This document shows, in pieces, positions 41,478-50,935 of a stretch of 64,000 nt of DNA. The position numbers were made by a program, and so were the translations under genes. Position 1 is the stretch's first letter; the number at the start of each line of letters is the position of its first letter. The notes under the pieces are model-generated. The model saw nothing but the letters and a program-made list of their open reading frames with translations, searched no databases and was not told where the DNA came from. Source of the stretch: Pseudomonas rhizoryzae. GTDB taxonomy: Bacteria > Pseudomonadota > Gammaproteobacteria > Pseudomonadales > Pseudomonadaceae. The DNA lies in the NCBI RefSeq assembly GCF_005250615.1, contig NZ_SULM01000016.1, positions 24,318 through 88,317 of the forward strand. Reading direction: 5' to 3'.

Positions 41478-41581
41478 GCAGGGGTACGCGAGAGGACAAG
41501 GGCCAGAGCCTAGCGGGTACGGGCGTTGGCGAGCAAGGTCGTAGGCGATGCTAGACTGCACCGATTCTAGGGGAGGGTGGT

Positions 41582-43036
41582 GTGACTCAGAGTATCTTCT
41601 GGTACGACTTCGAGACCACGGGTATCGATCCGCGGCGGGATCGCCCGCTGCAGGTCGCCGGGGTGCGTACCGATCTGGATCTCAACGAGATCGGGGAGCC
41701 GCTCAATCTCTATTGTCGGCTGAGCGACGATATCCTGCCGCACCCTGCCGCCTGCCTGGTCACCGGCATCCTGCCGGATACCCTGCAGCGCCTGGGGCTG
41801 CGCGAGCGGGATTTCATGCAGCGCCTCCACGCCGAGCTCAGTCGACCCCAGACCTGTACGGTCGGCTACAACAATCTGCGCTTCGATGACGAAATGGTGC
41901 GGCACAGCCTGTACCGCAATTTTCACGATCCCTATGCGCGGGAGTGGCAGCAAGGCAACAGCCGCTGGGATGTGCTCGGGTTGATCAGGGCGCTCTATGC
42001 CTTTCGCCCGGAAAGCCTGAATTGGCCGCAGGAAAACGCTCGCGTGTCCCTGCGGCTGGATCGCCTGACCCTGGCCAATGGCATCGAGCATGGCCAAGCC
42101 CACGATGCCCTGGCGGATGTGCGGGCGACGCTCGCCTTGGCCCGCCTGGTCAAGCGAGCCCAACCGCGACTGTATGACTATCTTTGGACGCAGCGACAGA
42201 AGAAGGCGGCATTGGCGCGCATTCGCCTGCTCGAGCCCCTGCTGCACGTGTCCGGACGCTTCAGCGCCGAGCGCCACTTCCTCGCCCCCGTCTTGCCGCT
42301 GGCCTGGCATCCGGTCAATCGCAATGCACTGATCGTCTGCGATCTCGGCGCGGTGCCCGATCCGCTGTTCGACCTCGATGCCGATACCTTGCGCCAGCGC
42401 CTCTATACCCGCAGGGACGACCTGGCCGAGGGTGAATTGCCCGTCCCGCTCAAACTGGTGCAGATCAACAAGTGTCCGATCCTGGCGCCTTTCAGCGTAT
42501 TGCGTCCCGCGGACTGCGAGCGACTGCAATTCGATCAAGCTGAGGTATGGGGCGCCGTCCGCCGGATACTCGAGCAGCGTGCGAACTGGCAACCCAAGGT
42601 GCAGGCGATCTATGCCGAGGCTTCAGCCTTTCAAGCGGAAAAGTTGGATGCCGAATTACGGCTCTATGACGGCTTTGTCGATGCCGAAGAGCGGCAACTC
42701 TGTGAACAAGTTCGGCTGTGCCCGGCGGAGGAACTTGCCGGGAGAACTTGGCCCTTCCGTGATGATCGGCATCCGGAGCTGTTCTTTCGCTACCGGGCCC
42801 GCAACTTCCCGGAATTGCTGACGGCGGAGGAGGGGAGTCGTTGGCGCGACTTCTGCCGCGAGCGATTATTGAGCGAAGAGCGTCAGGGGCAACTGACGTG
42901 TGGTCAATTCATGGCGCTGACCGAGGAGTTTCGCCGCGAAGTAGCCGTCGATGTCTTGCCTATCCTGGATGCCTGGTGCGCCCATGTTCAGGCATTGATT
43001 AGGCAATTGGACGAAAGTCCCGTCGCTGCGACCTAA
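41582..43036 (+). CDS. sbcB: Exodeoxyribonuclease I (SbcB)
   Basis: Processive 3'-to-5' exonuclease on single-stranded DNA, acting in recombination and mismatch repair. The 484-residue DEDDh nuclease shows ExoI FWYDFETTGIDPRRDRPLQV (Asp and Glu ligands), ExoII YNNLRFDDEMVRHSLYRNF and ExoIII HDALADVRATLALARL, followed by the SH3-like and helical domains typical of ExoI. GTG start with GGGAGG nine bases upstream. Confidence 0.96.
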   Translation: MTQSIFWYDFETTGIDPRRDRPLQVAGVRTDLDLNEIGEPLNLYCRLSDDILPHPAACLVTGILPDTLQRLGLRERDFMQRLHAELSRPQTCTVGYNNLRFDDEMVRHSLYRNFHDPYAREWQQGNSRWDVLGLIRALYAFRPESLNWPQENARVSLRLDRLTLANGIEHGQAHDALADVRATLALARLVKRAQPRLYDYLWTQRQKKAALARIRLLEPLLHVSGRFSAERHFLAPVLPLAWHPVNRNALIVCDLGAVPDPLFDLDADTLRQRLYTRRDDLAEGELPVPLKLVQINKCPILAPFSVLRPADCERLQFDQAEVWGAVRRILEQRANWQPKVQAIYAEASAFQAEKLDAELRLYDGFVDAEERQLCEQVRLCPAEELAGRTWPFRDDRHPELFFRYRARNFPELLTAEEGSRWRDFCRERLLSEERQGQLTCGQFMALTEEFRREVAVDVLPILDAWCAHVQALIRQLDESPVAAT

Positions 43037-43312
43037 GGTCGCGAAGATCTGCACTCTTGGCTTGTGCGATGGCCTGAAAGAAATACGGCCAGAATCGACC
43101 AGGGGAGTGCGGATATCGTCCAGGGCGCCTCATGTGCCTAGACAGGCTTGGATCCTGCTATACGGAAGTAGGGGGTGCGTTCCGATATAGACGGGGGAAA
43201 CGGATCTCTTGAATCCGAGTGGATCCACGTTCGGGAAGGGCAGCCATTTTCGTACAGACGCAGGTGTGAGCTCCTGCGCCAGGCGCTCTAGTCAGGTGCT
43301 TGGCGCGGAGGC
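43037..43312. other. Intergenic region after sbcB
   Basis: About 275 bases between sbcB and the mvaT terminator. I see no gene, RNA or clear regulatory motif in it. Confidence 0.6.
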
Positions 43313-43341
43313 AAAAAAAACGCCGGCAAGCCGGCGTTCTT
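43313..43341 (-). terminator. Rho-independent terminator of mvaT
   Basis: Perfect stem AACGCCGGC, loop AA, GCCGGCGTT, preceded on the plus strand by a run of eight A that becomes the U-tract on the minus strand. It lies directly after the mvaT stop. Confidence 0.95.
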
Positions 43342-43344
43342 CGA

Positions 43345-43728
43345 TCAATCCAGCAGCGTGGCCCAGGATTCCACTTCGTCCGAGCCCCACTTGGCCTTCC
43401 ACTCTTTCAGCGTCTTGTGATTGCCGCCCTTGGTTTCAATCACTTCGCCGTTGTGCGGATTCTTGTATTGCTTAACTTTACGGGCGCGCTTGGGCGTCGC
43501 AGGCGTGCTGGCCTTGTTGGTGCGAGCCTGGCGAGCGGGTTTGGCTTCGGTGTCGAGGATGCCAATGATATCCCGCAGGGATTTTTGATATTCGCCCATC
43601 AACGAACGGAGTTTCTTTTCGAACTCCAGTTCCTTTTGCAGTTTGTCGTCTGCCTGCAGGGACTTCAGGCGCTCCTGCAGTTCCTTGATGGCTTCTTCGG
43701 TCTGGCGATATTCATTGATGAGCGACAT
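43345..43728 (-). CDS. mvaT: Xenogeneic silencer MvaT (H-NS family)
   Basis: Nucleoid-associated protein that oligomerises on AT-rich DNA and silences horizontally acquired genes. The 127-residue product starts MSLINEYRQTEEAIKELQER, with the coiled-coil oligomerisation region to about residue 60, a flexible Ala/Pro/Lys linker and the DNA-binding domain VKQYKNPHNGEVIETKGGNH plus KTLKEWKAKWG. Position between sbcB and purU is that of P. aeruginosa mvaT. An in-frame extension to 43860 is rejected because the family starts here. Confidence 0.97.
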   Translation of the reverse strand: MSLINEYRQTEEAIKELQERLKSLQADDKLQKELEFEKKLRSLMGEYQKSLRDIIGILDTEAKPARQARTNKASTPATPKRARKVKQYKNPHNGEVIETKGGNHKTLKEWKAKWGSDEVESWATLLD

Positions 43729-44038
43729 GGTTGGCCTTTGTACGTGGTGGTGCAGAGATGAAAGTGCTCCAATCATAGGTTGGCTATTGGAATAAGTAAA
43801 TGGGAGGGTTGCATGGCGCGCTGAATTAACGTCCCGGTGCATTGGTAATGCGTAGGCCACGCGGTTTTCACTGTAGTGACTATTTTATAGCGATTTAAAT
43901 ACGGAACTTTTCACGGGTTAATTGTGATTTTTTCGTCAAACGCAGGAGCTGGTGGTACGGCGTACTCCAGCCGTGCCGTGCTCGACGCTGCACGCGAGTA
44001 CGCCTAGAATGCAGCCCCTTTTCGCTCGAGGTTTTCCT
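43729..44038. other. Divergent mvaT-purU intergenic region
   Basis: About 310 bases, AT-rich near 43860-43935, containing the short inverted repeat TCACT-GT-AGTGA at 43868-43879 and TATTTTATA just after. It must hold the promoters of mvaT and purU. AT-richness suits MvaT autoregulation, but no site can be assigned by eye. Confidence 0.5.
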
Positions 44039-44890
44039 ATGCAAACGTTTCGTCTGGTGATCGCCTGTCCGGACGGGGTGGGTATCGTTGCCAAGGTCAG
44101 CAACTTCCTGGCGACCTATAACGGCTGGATAACCGAAGCGAGCCATCATTCGGATACGGAAAGTGGCTGGTTCTTCATGCGCCATGAGATCCGCGCCGAT
44201 TCCCTGCCCTTCGATCTGGCAGGCTTTCGCCAGGCCTTCGCGCCCATCGCCCGCGAGTTCTCCATGCAATGGCGGATCACCGATTCCGCCCAGCGCAAGC
44301 GCGTGGTGCTCATGGCGAGTCGCGAATCCCATTGTCTGGCGGATCTGCTGCACCGTTGGCACAGCGGTGAGCTCGATTGCGAGATTCCCTGCGTCATCTC
44401 CAACCATGACACCCTGCGCAGCATGGTGGAGTGGCATGGCATTCCCTTCTTCCATGTGCCGGTCGATCCCAGTGACAAGCAGCCGGCGTTCGATGAGGTC
44501 TCCCGCCTGATCGATTTGCATCAGGCCGATACGGTGGTCCTCGCGCGCTACATGCAGATCCTGCCGCCCGATCTCTGCGCGCGTTATGCCCACCAGGTGA
44601 TCAACATCCACCACAGCTTCCTGCCGTCCTTCGTCGGCGCCAAGCCCTATCACCAGGCGGCGCAGCGGGGCGTGAAGCTGATCGGCGCCACCTGCCACTA
44701 CGTGACCGAAGAGCTGGATGCCGGGCCGATCATCGAGCAGGACGTGGAGCGGGTCAGTCATCGCGACAACGTCGAGGACATGGTGCGTCTGGGCAAGGAC
44801 GTGGAGAAGATGGTGCTGTCGCGGGGTCTGAGATACCACCTGCAAGAGCGGGTCATGGTCCATGGCAACAAGACCGTCATCTTCGACTGA
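44039..44890 (+). CDS. purU: Formyltetrahydrofolate deformylase PurU
   Basis: Hydrolyses 10-formyltetrahydrofolate to formate and tetrahydrofolate, balancing one-carbon pools. The 283-residue protein has an N-terminal ACT domain (RLVIACPDGVGIVAKVSNFL) and a C-terminal formyltransferase-fold catalytic domain with EIPCVISNHDTLRSMVEWHG, INIHHSFLPSFVGAKPYHQA and KLIGATCHYVTEELDAGPII; the NIHHSFLP histidine and distant aspartate are the catalytic set. ATG at 44039 begins at the ACT strand. Confidence 0.96.
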   Translation: MQTFRLVIACPDGVGIVAKVSNFLATYNGWITEASHHSDTESGWFFMRHEIRADSLPFDLAGFRQAFAPIAREFSMQWRITDSAQRKRVVLMASRESHCLADLLHRWHSGELDCEIPCVISNHDTLRSMVEWHGIPFFHVPVDPSDKQPAFDEVSRLIDLHQADTVVLARYMQILPPDLCARYAHQVINIHHSFLPSFVGAKPYHQAAQRGVKLIGATCHYVTEELDAGPIIEQDVERVSHRDNVEDMVRLGKDVEKMVLSRGLRYHLQERVMVHGNKTVIFD

Positions 44891-45097
44891 CAGCGAAGCC
44901 AACGCGGCTCCCGGTACGGCGGAGCCGCCGCCGCGCCTGGGCGAGGGGTGCCTGGCGCGCTACGACGTGGCAGCCCTGGACGAGGCGGCTGGCGCGGATT
45001 TCAGTGCCGCCGCCGCGCTGTGGCGACGGCTGCAGGTGGAGGCAGCGGGTGCCGAACCCGAAGAGGGCGCGGTAGAGGCGGGAGATGCCGGGTCGCC

Positions 45098-45316
45098 TCA
45101 GTCTTCCTGAGAATTTTCCGCCACGGTCTTGGCTTTGCGATCGGCGATCTTGCGCACTTCCGAGGCGAACACCTCGTCCTGCACGGTGGGTCTTTTCTTC
45201 CAGGGCTTGCGATCGGGCTTGGGCTGGGCTGCGTAGGTGACGATTTCGCCACCGTAGATATCTTGATAGCGCTGGGCCTGGCGTTCCAGTTCAGCGCGCA
45301 GTTGATCTTTGGTCAC
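45098..45316 (-). CDS. Small conserved hypothetical protein
   Basis: A 72-residue charged protein (starts M-TKDQLRAELERQAQRYQDI, then YGGEIVTYAAQPKPDRKPWK) read from GTG at 45316. A helical N-terminus is followed by a basic, proline-containing segment and an acidic tail. I recall similar small proteins in other pseudomonads, but no function. The Shine-Dalgarno sequence is weak, so start and expression are uncertain. Confidence 0.65.
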   Translation of the reverse strand: MTKDQLRAELERQAQRYQDIYGGEIVTYAAQPKPDRKPWKKRPTVQDEVFASEVRKIADRKAKTVAENSQED

Positions 45317-45435
45317 GGGTTCGATCTTGTTCGAGTGTCACGAGGGGCGAGCGGTCGACGAGACCGCGCGAAGTCCGGTGCGCAGGAGGCGCGGCTGCGG
45401 AGTCTAGCCGCCGCGAAGAACTTTGCCTACCGGGT

Positions 45436-46284
45436 TCAAGCCAGCACCCGCATCGACAGGTCGATGGCCTTGACGTCCTTGGTCAGGGTGCCGATGGAGA
45501 TGTAGTCGACGCCGGTCTGGGCGATGCCCAGCAGGGTCTCCTGGTTGACGCCACCGGAAGCCTCCAGCTTGGCCTTGCCCGCTGTCAGGGCGACGGCCGT
45601 GCGCATGTCGGCCAGGCTCAGCTCGTCGAGCATGACGATGTCGGCACCGGCGGTCAGGGCCTGTTCCAGTTCGCCCAGGTTTTCCACCTCCACCTCTACC
45701 GGACGACCTGGCGCGAGTTGCCGTGCGGTCGCTACCGCCTGGGCGATGCCGCCACAGGCCGCGATATGGTTTTCCTTGATCAGGAAGGCGTCGAACAGGC
45801 CGATGCGATGGTTGTAGCAGCCGCCGCAGGTAACCGCGTACTTCTGCGCGCGGCGCAGGCCGGGCAAGGTCTTGCGGGTGTCCAGCAGCCGGACGGCGGT
45901 CTCCTGCACCAGATCCGCGTAATGTCGGCAGCGGGTGGCGGTGCCGGACAGCAGTTGGAGGAAGTTGAGCGCGCTGCGTTCGCCGGTGAGCAGGGCCCGG
46001 GCCGGCCCCTGGAGTTCGAACAACACCTGATCGGGGGCAACTCTTTCGCCGTCGCGTACCTGCCAGCTGACCTCGACCCGCGGATCCAGCACCCGGAAGA
46101 CTTCGTCGACCCAGGCGGTACCCGCCACCACCGCGGCTTCGCGGGTGATGATGCGGGCCCGGGCGCTCTGTCCCTCGGGGATCAGGCCCGCCGTGAGGTC
46201 GCCACTGCCGATGTCTTCGCGCAGGGCGGCGGCGACGTTTTCGGTGATGACCTGGGCGAGGTCGGACAGGGTATCGCTGGACAT
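45436..46284 (-). CDS. nadC: Quinolinate phosphoribosyltransferase NadC
   Basis: Converts quinolinate and PRPP to nicotinate mononucleotide, the entry to NAD in de novo synthesis. The 282-residue type II enzyme contains [77 protein letters not shown] and the C-terminal [20 protein letters not shown]. The ATG at 46284 matches the family N-terminus; upstream codons of the open frame do not. Confidence 0.96.
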   Translation of the reverse strand: MSSDTLSDLAQVITENVAAALREDIGSGDLTAGLIPEGQSARARIITREAAVVAGTAWVDEVFRVLDPRVEVSWQVRDGERVAPDQVLFELQGPARALLTGERSALNFLQLLSGTATRCRHYADLVQETAVRLLDTRKTLPGLRRAQKYAVTCGGCYNHRIGLFDAFLIKENHIAACGGIAQAVATARQLAPGRPVEVEVENLGELEQALTAGADIVMLDELSLADMRTAVALTAGKAKLEASGGVNQETLLGIAQTGVDYISIGTLTKDVKAIDLSMRVLA

Positions 46285-46571
46285 GAATGGACTCCGATGA
46301 AGGGGGCGGCGAGACGCGGACGGCAACTTTATGGCAGGTTGACGATCCGAGATAGACAACGTTGAATTATTTGAAGGGCAGGCGCCGTACTACAGGTCCT
46401 CTGTGAACCCTGTCATGTACTGTGCAGATGCCGATTGGTCGATGCCTTAGCTGAGCAAATAATGGCAAATCGACAACGTTTCACCTCGCGGCCAGGGCGG
46501 CCAACGTTGTTCAATGCTCCTGTAGTGGAACGCGATTCAGCCGAACGCAAGAACGGTTGTGGGAGGCGGTG

Positions 46572-48761
46572 GTGCAGAACGACGTAAATGTGATTCATTT
46601 CAAGGCGCTCGGGGAGTCTTCTTCCCGATTGCCCGCGGTACTTTTGCCGGTACGAGATCGCGCCGCTCAGCGACTCAATGCTTCTTTGCAGCAGCTGTTC
46701 GACAATGCCGACGACGCACTGTTCGAGATGGCGGATCGGGCCGGCAGCAATCAGGAACAAAGCCTTTACTTCGAAGCCATGCGCGACCTGCGTCTGCGGC
46801 GCAAGAGTATCGAGCGCAGTTTTCTGCAGCAGTATTTCGAGCGTTTCGCGGCGCTGAATAACGTGGTCGGCAGCAAGCCGGAAATGCGCCTGGACAGCGT
46901 GTCCTACGAAGACCTCAGCCTGGTGCAGAACGATGCGCTGGAGGAGAGCGTCGCCGTGGATACCATGGTGGCCAAGGCGCTCAGCAACAACGCCATGGCC
47001 ATCAGCCATCTCACCATCAGGTTCAATACCCAGCTGTCGAGCAAGGTCGACGATGCGACCCATCCACTGGGGCCGCGCCGGCTATGCGAGGCCTTCGTCG
47101 AGGCCTGCCGCGATCTCGATACCGACATCAAGGTCAAGCTGATCATCTACAAGCTGTTCGAGCGCTTCGTGCTCAACGGCCTGGGCCAGCTCTATGCGGA
47201 ATCCAACCGGCAACTGGTGGATGCAGGGGTGCTGCCGCAACTCAAGGCCATTCCCCAGCAGGTACCGGGGCGCACGGCCAAGGGCTACAGCGGCCGTACC
47301 CCGGCCCATGTGAATGCCGAGGACGACGGTCAGGAACTCTTCGGAACCTTGCAGGGCTTGCTGGCGCAATTGCGTAACCCGGCCGCCGTTGGCGGCGTTG
47401 GTGCCGGCTCCGGCGGGGAGGCCGCATCCACCGGTGATAGCCAGGCGATCACCAGCTACGATCTCATGCGCCTGCTTTCCCACCTGCAGCAACAGATCTC
47501 CGGCCAGCCCCTGGACGGCTACGATCTGAAGCAACAACTGGGCATAGCGCTGGGACGCATCAGCGAGCGCTCGGGTCGACAGCGGGTAGTGGGGCAGGTC
47601 GATGAAGATGTCATCAATCTGGTGGCGATGCTCTTCGAGTTCATCCTCGACGACCTCACCCTGCCCGACTCGCTCAAGGCCTTGATCGCGCGGTTGCAGA
47701 TTCCGATGCTCAAGGTAGCGGTGCTCGACAAGACCTTCTTCAGTCGCGGCAGCCATCCCGCTCGGCGCCTGCTGAACGAGATCGCCGCGGCCTCGTTGGG
47801 CTGGGGCGAGCAGAGCGATCTGCAACGCGATGGCCTCTACCAGAAGATCGAACAGATCGTGCAGCGTCTGCTGACCGATTTCGTTGATGATCCGGAGATT
47901 TTCGCCGAGTTGCTGGCCGACTTCATGGCCTATGTCGGCGACGAGCAGCGCCGCAGCGAGTTACTCGAGCAGCGCACGCGCGATGCCGAAGAAGGTAGGG
48001 CACGCGCCGAGATCGCCCGCCTGCAGGTCGAGCATGTGCTGAGCCAGCGCCTGCAAGGACATCAGTTGCCGGCTGCCGTGCAGCGGGTGCTGCGTGAAGC
48101 CTGGAGCCAGGTGCTGCTGCTGACGTGTCTCAAGCAAGGCTACGACTCGAGCGAATGGCGCGCCGCGCTCCAGACGATGGATGACCTGATCTGGAGTATC
48201 CAGCCGCACCATGACGTGGCGTCGCGCCAACGGCTGCTGGAGATGGTGCCCGGCTTGCTCAAGGCCTTGCGCGAGGGCTTGGCGAGCGCCGCCTTCGATC
48301 CGTTCTCCACCTCCGAATTCTTCACCGAGCTCGAATCGCTCCACGTACAGACCTTCCAGCAGGCCCGTGCCGAGTCGGTGGAGACGGCCGCTGTGGATGC
48401 CAAGCCGGCCCCGACCGCGCCGGTCATCGCCGATGAGCCTTTCGAGTTGCCGCGCGATGGTGATCGGATCGCCGGCCTGCAGCAGGATTCGCTGGAGTGG
48501 GTGGATGGCCTGTCCGTGGGCGCCTGGCTGGAGATCCTGGATCTCGAACAGAAGCTGCGCTGCAAGTTGGCGGCGGTCATCCGGCCCATGGGGCGGCTGG
48601 TGTTCGTCAATCGTACCGGTATGAAGGTGCTGGATCGTACCCGCGAGGAACTGGCGCTGGATTATCAGGAGGGTCGGGTACGACTGCTCGACGACGCCCT
48701 GCTGTTCGACCGGGCCATGACCTCGGTACTGGGCAGCCTGCGCAGCCAGTCGTCGTCCTGA
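46572..48761 (+). CDS. DUF1631 family protein
   Basis: A 729-residue, mainly helical cytoplasmic protein of the DUF1631 family found in pseudomonads and relatives. Recognisable stretches include LRLRRKSIERSFLQQYFERF near the N-terminus, PDSLKALIARLQIPMLKVAV and HPARRLLNEIAAASLGWGEQ in the middle, and a C-terminal PilZ-like stretch (SVGAWLEILDLEQKLRCKLA, then FVNRTGMKVLDRTREEL). Function is not established; a link to c-di-GMP is suggested only by that end. The GTG at 46572 has GGAG six bases upstream, preferable to the first possible codon, TTG at 46557. Confidence 0.88.
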   Translation: MQNDVNVIHFKALGESSSRLPAVLLPVRDRAAQRLNASLQQLFDNADDALFEMADRAGSNQEQSLYFEAMRDLRLRRKSIERSFLQQYFERFAALNNVVGSKPEMRLDSVSYEDLSLVQNDALEESVAVDTMVAKALSNNAMAISHLTIRFNTQLSSKVDDATHPLGPRRLCEAFVEACRDLDTDIKVKLIIYKLFERFVLNGLGQLYAESNRQLVDAGVLPQLKAIPQQVPGRTAKGYSGRTPAHVNAEDDGQELFGTLQGLLAQLRNPAAVGGVGAGSGGEAASTGDSQAITSYDLMRLLSHLQQQISGQPLDGYDLKQQLGIALGRISERSGRQRVVGQVDEDVINLVAMLFEFILDDLTLPDSLKALIARLQIPMLKVAVLDKTFFSRGSHPARRLLNEIAAASLGWGEQSDLQRDGLYQKIEQIVQRLLTDFVDDPEIFAELLADFMAYVGDEQRRSELLEQRTRDAEEGRARAEIARLQVEHVLSQRLQGHQLPAAVQRVLREAWSQVLLLTCLKQGYDSSEWRAALQTMDDLIWSIQPHHDVASRQRLLEMVPGLLKALREGLASAAFDPFSTSEFFTELESLHVQTFQQARAESVETAAVDAKPAPTAPVIADEPFELPRDGDRIAGLQQDSLEWVDGLSVGAWLEILDLEQKLRCKLAAVIRPMGRLVFVNRTGMKVLDRTREELALDYQEGRVRLLDDALLFDRAMTSVLGSLRSQSSS

Positions 48762-48777
48762 GTCATTGCGTAATGAG

Positions 48778-48804
48778 AAAAGCCGTCCTGAGGGACGGCT
48801 TTTT
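48778..48804. terminator. Bidirectional rho-independent terminator
   Basis: AAAAGCCGTCC, loop TGA, GGGACGGCTTTT between the convergent DUF1631 and NADH dehydrogenase genes; A and T runs on both sides serve both strands. Confidence 0.93.
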
Positions 48805-48824
48805 GGTATCCGCGCGGCGGTGGA

Positions 48825-50117
48825 TCAGTGCAGCTTCAGGCGCGGTTCGGTCTTGCGTCTGAGGTGATCGCCGGCGAACAGCGCCAGGGCCCGTAGCGGG
48901 CCGTAGAGGGCGACCTGGTGCATCCGGTAGAGCGAAACGTAGAAGGTCCGTGCCAGCCAGCCCTCCAGCGTCAGGCTGCCCAGGGCGCCGCCCATGAGGT
49001 TGCCGACGGCGCTGAAGCGCGACAGGGAGATCAGCGAGCCATAGTCCTTGTAGCGGTATTCCGGCAGCGGCTTGCCCTCCAGCTGTGCCTTGAAGGTCTT
49101 GACCAGCAGCGAGGCCTGTTGGTGCGCGGACTGGGCGCGCGGTGGCACGGTGCGGGTATCGCCCGGGGTGAGCGGGCAGGCGGCGCAATCGCCCAGGGCG
49201 AAGACGTTGGGATCGCGGGTGGTCTGCAGCGTCGAGTGCACGACCAGTTGATTGATGCGATTGGTTTCGAGACCCGCCAGATCCTTGAGGAAGGCCGGGG
49301 CCCGGATACCCGCCGCCCAGACCTTGAGGCTGGCCGGGACGAATTCGCTAGCCGTCTGCAAGCCGTCGGCGCGGACTTCCTTGACCGCCGAACCAGTCAG
49401 CACGCGTACGCCGAGCTTCTCCAGGGTGCGATGGGCCTGGCCGGCGATGCGCTCGGGCAGGGCGGGCAGGATGCGCGGGCCGGCTTCGACCACGGTGATG
49501 CGCAGGTCTTCGGGACGGATGCGATCGAGACCGTAGGCTTGCAGCTCCTCGGCGGCGTTGCGCAGTTCGGCAGCCAGCTCCACGCCGGTGGCGCCCGCGC
49601 CGACGATGGCGACCTCGATGAATTCACCCGGTTGCTCGCTGACATGGGCGCGCAGGTAGTGGGTCAGCAACTTGCGGTGGAAGCGCTCGGCCTGGGCGCG
49701 GGTGTCGAGGAAGATGCAATTTTCCGCGGCGCCGGGAGTGCCGAAGTCGTTGGTGGTGCTGCCGATGGCCAGCACCAGGGAGTCGTAGCCGATCTCCCGC
49801 TCGGGCACCAGCACGGCGCCGTCGTCTTCGATGGCGGCCAACTGGACCTTGCGGCGCTCGCGATCCAGGCCGGTCATGCGACCGAGTTGGAAGTCGAAGT
49901 GATTCCACTTGGCCTGGGCGACGTAGCTCAGTTCGTCCTCGGTGGAGTTGAGCGAGCCGGCGGCGACCTCGTGCAGCAGGGGTTTCCAGATATGGGTCGC
50001 GTTGGCGTCGATCAGCACGATCTTGGCCTGGCCGCGCTTGCCCAGCTTACGGCCCAGGCGGGTGGCCAGTTCCAGGCCGCCGGCGCCGCCGCCGACGATA
50101 ACGATGCGATGGGTCAT
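48825..50117 (-). CDS. ndh: Type II NADH:quinone oxidoreductase Ndh
   Basis: Non-proton-pumping FAD enzyme passing electrons from NADH to ubiquinone at the inner membrane face. The 430-residue protein has two Rossmann motifs, IVIVGGGAGGLELATRLGRK for FAD and VAIVGAGATGVELAAELRNA for NADH, the quinone-site-region FALGDCAACP and a C-terminal amphipathic region that attaches to the membrane. Single gene with its own terminator. Confidence 0.95.
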   Translation of the reverse strand: MTHRIVIVGGGAGGLELATRLGRKLGKRGQAKIVLIDANATHIWKPLLHEVAAGSLNSTEDELSYVAQAKWNHFDFQLGRMTGLDRERRKVQLAAIEDDGAVLVPEREIGYDSLVLAIGSTTNDFGTPGAAENCIFLDTRAQAERFHRKLLTHYLRAHVSEQPGEFIEVAIVGAGATGVELAAELRNAAEELQAYGLDRIRPEDLRITVVEAGPRILPALPERIAGQAHRTLEKLGVRVLTGSAVKEVRADGLQTASEFVPASLKVWAAGIRAPAFLKDLAGLETNRINQLVVHSTLQTTRDPNVFALGDCAACPLTPGDTRTVPPRAQSAHQQASLLVKTFKAQLEGKPLPEYRYKDYGSLISLSRFSAVGNLMGGALGSLTLEGWLARTFYVSLYRMHQVALYGPLRALALFAGDHLRRKTEPRLKLH

Positions 50118-50372
50118 GGAGAGTACTCATAGAGAGGGAAAGCGGTGGCCGAGCCGGGCGCGTCGCCGCAAGCGGGCGCAGTCCCGGATCGGACGGAATC
50201 TGGAGGCGTCGATGCGAGCGAAAAGCTCGGCGTCTAAGCTGGAAGATGGGCGAAAAGCAGCGGTTTTCAAGGGAAACGGCATACATCCGCCTGGGCAAAG
50301 ACGTCTGTGACGACGGGAGGTAGCCTAGTTTAACCGGCCTGGCGCGGGCATTCGACCCTCGGGAAATTGAGG

Positions 50373-50852
50373 TCAATCCAGCACCTGCACCGCATCGCCC
50401 AGGCGGATGATGCCGCTCTCCAGCACCCGCGCGGTGAGGCCGCCGTGGCCGCGCATGGCCTGGAAGGTGCCGACGCCCAGGCGTTCTTCCAGTCGCGCGC
50501 AGGGTTGGCACCAGCCGGTGGTTTCCAATACCGCTTGGCCGATACGGAAGCGCCGATTCTTCAGGCTGAACAGGTTGATCCCGGCGATGGCCAGGTTGCG
50601 CCTGAGATCGGCCGGCGCGATGGCTTTGCCGATCAGGGCGGCGACTACCGGCAGGTGTTCCCACTGGATGAGGGTGACCTGGCGTTGGTTGCGCGCGGTG
50701 GGGCGGGCATGGTCGCCGGTGAGACCGGCGTCGCGGCGGGCTTCCACCGCCTCGATCTCGACCATGGGCGCGCGGGAAGCCGGCCGCACGCCGATCCAGC
50801 GTACCGCCCCGGCCTGGGGAACCTCGGCCAGCAATTCTTTGAGTGGGATCAT
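50373..50852 (-). CDS. MOSC domain protein
   Basis: A 159-residue MOSC (molybdenum cofactor sulfurase C-terminal-like) protein. The conserved cysteine is in GWCQPCARLEERLG, and the domain also shows RRNLAIAGINLFSLKNRRF and AMRGHGGLTARVLESG near the end. MOSC proteins handle molybdenum-cofactor-bound sulfur or detoxify N-hydroxylated bases, like YiiM and YcbX; which applies here is unknown. The ATG at 50852 fits the domain start. Divergent from the thioredoxin-fold gene. Confidence 0.9.
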   Translation of the reverse strand: MIPLKELLAEVPQAGAVRWIGVRPASRAPMVEIEAVEARRDAGLTGDHARPTARNQRQVTLIQWEHLPVVAALIGKAIAPADLRRNLAIAGINLFSLKNRRFRIGQAVLETTGWCQPCARLEERLGVGTFQAMRGHGGLTARVLESGIIRLGDAVQVLD

Positions 50853-50935
50853 GCCGCTCCTCGCTGCGATGGTGGTGCCTGCCAGAAGGGTAGGGCAGGA
50901 TAGCGGCCTCGATAGGTCGCTCAAGAGAGGATGCC

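Noticed and set aside
44862..45110. 82-codon plus-strand frame after purU
   Set aside because: It begins inside purU, runs into the convergent small gene, is low-complexity (Ala/Glu/Gly) and has no convincing ribosome binding site.
46448..46480. Possible second Cra site (AACGTTTCACC) upstream of the DUF1631 gene
   Set aside because: Only a half-palindrome matches and no sugar-related gene is adjacent.
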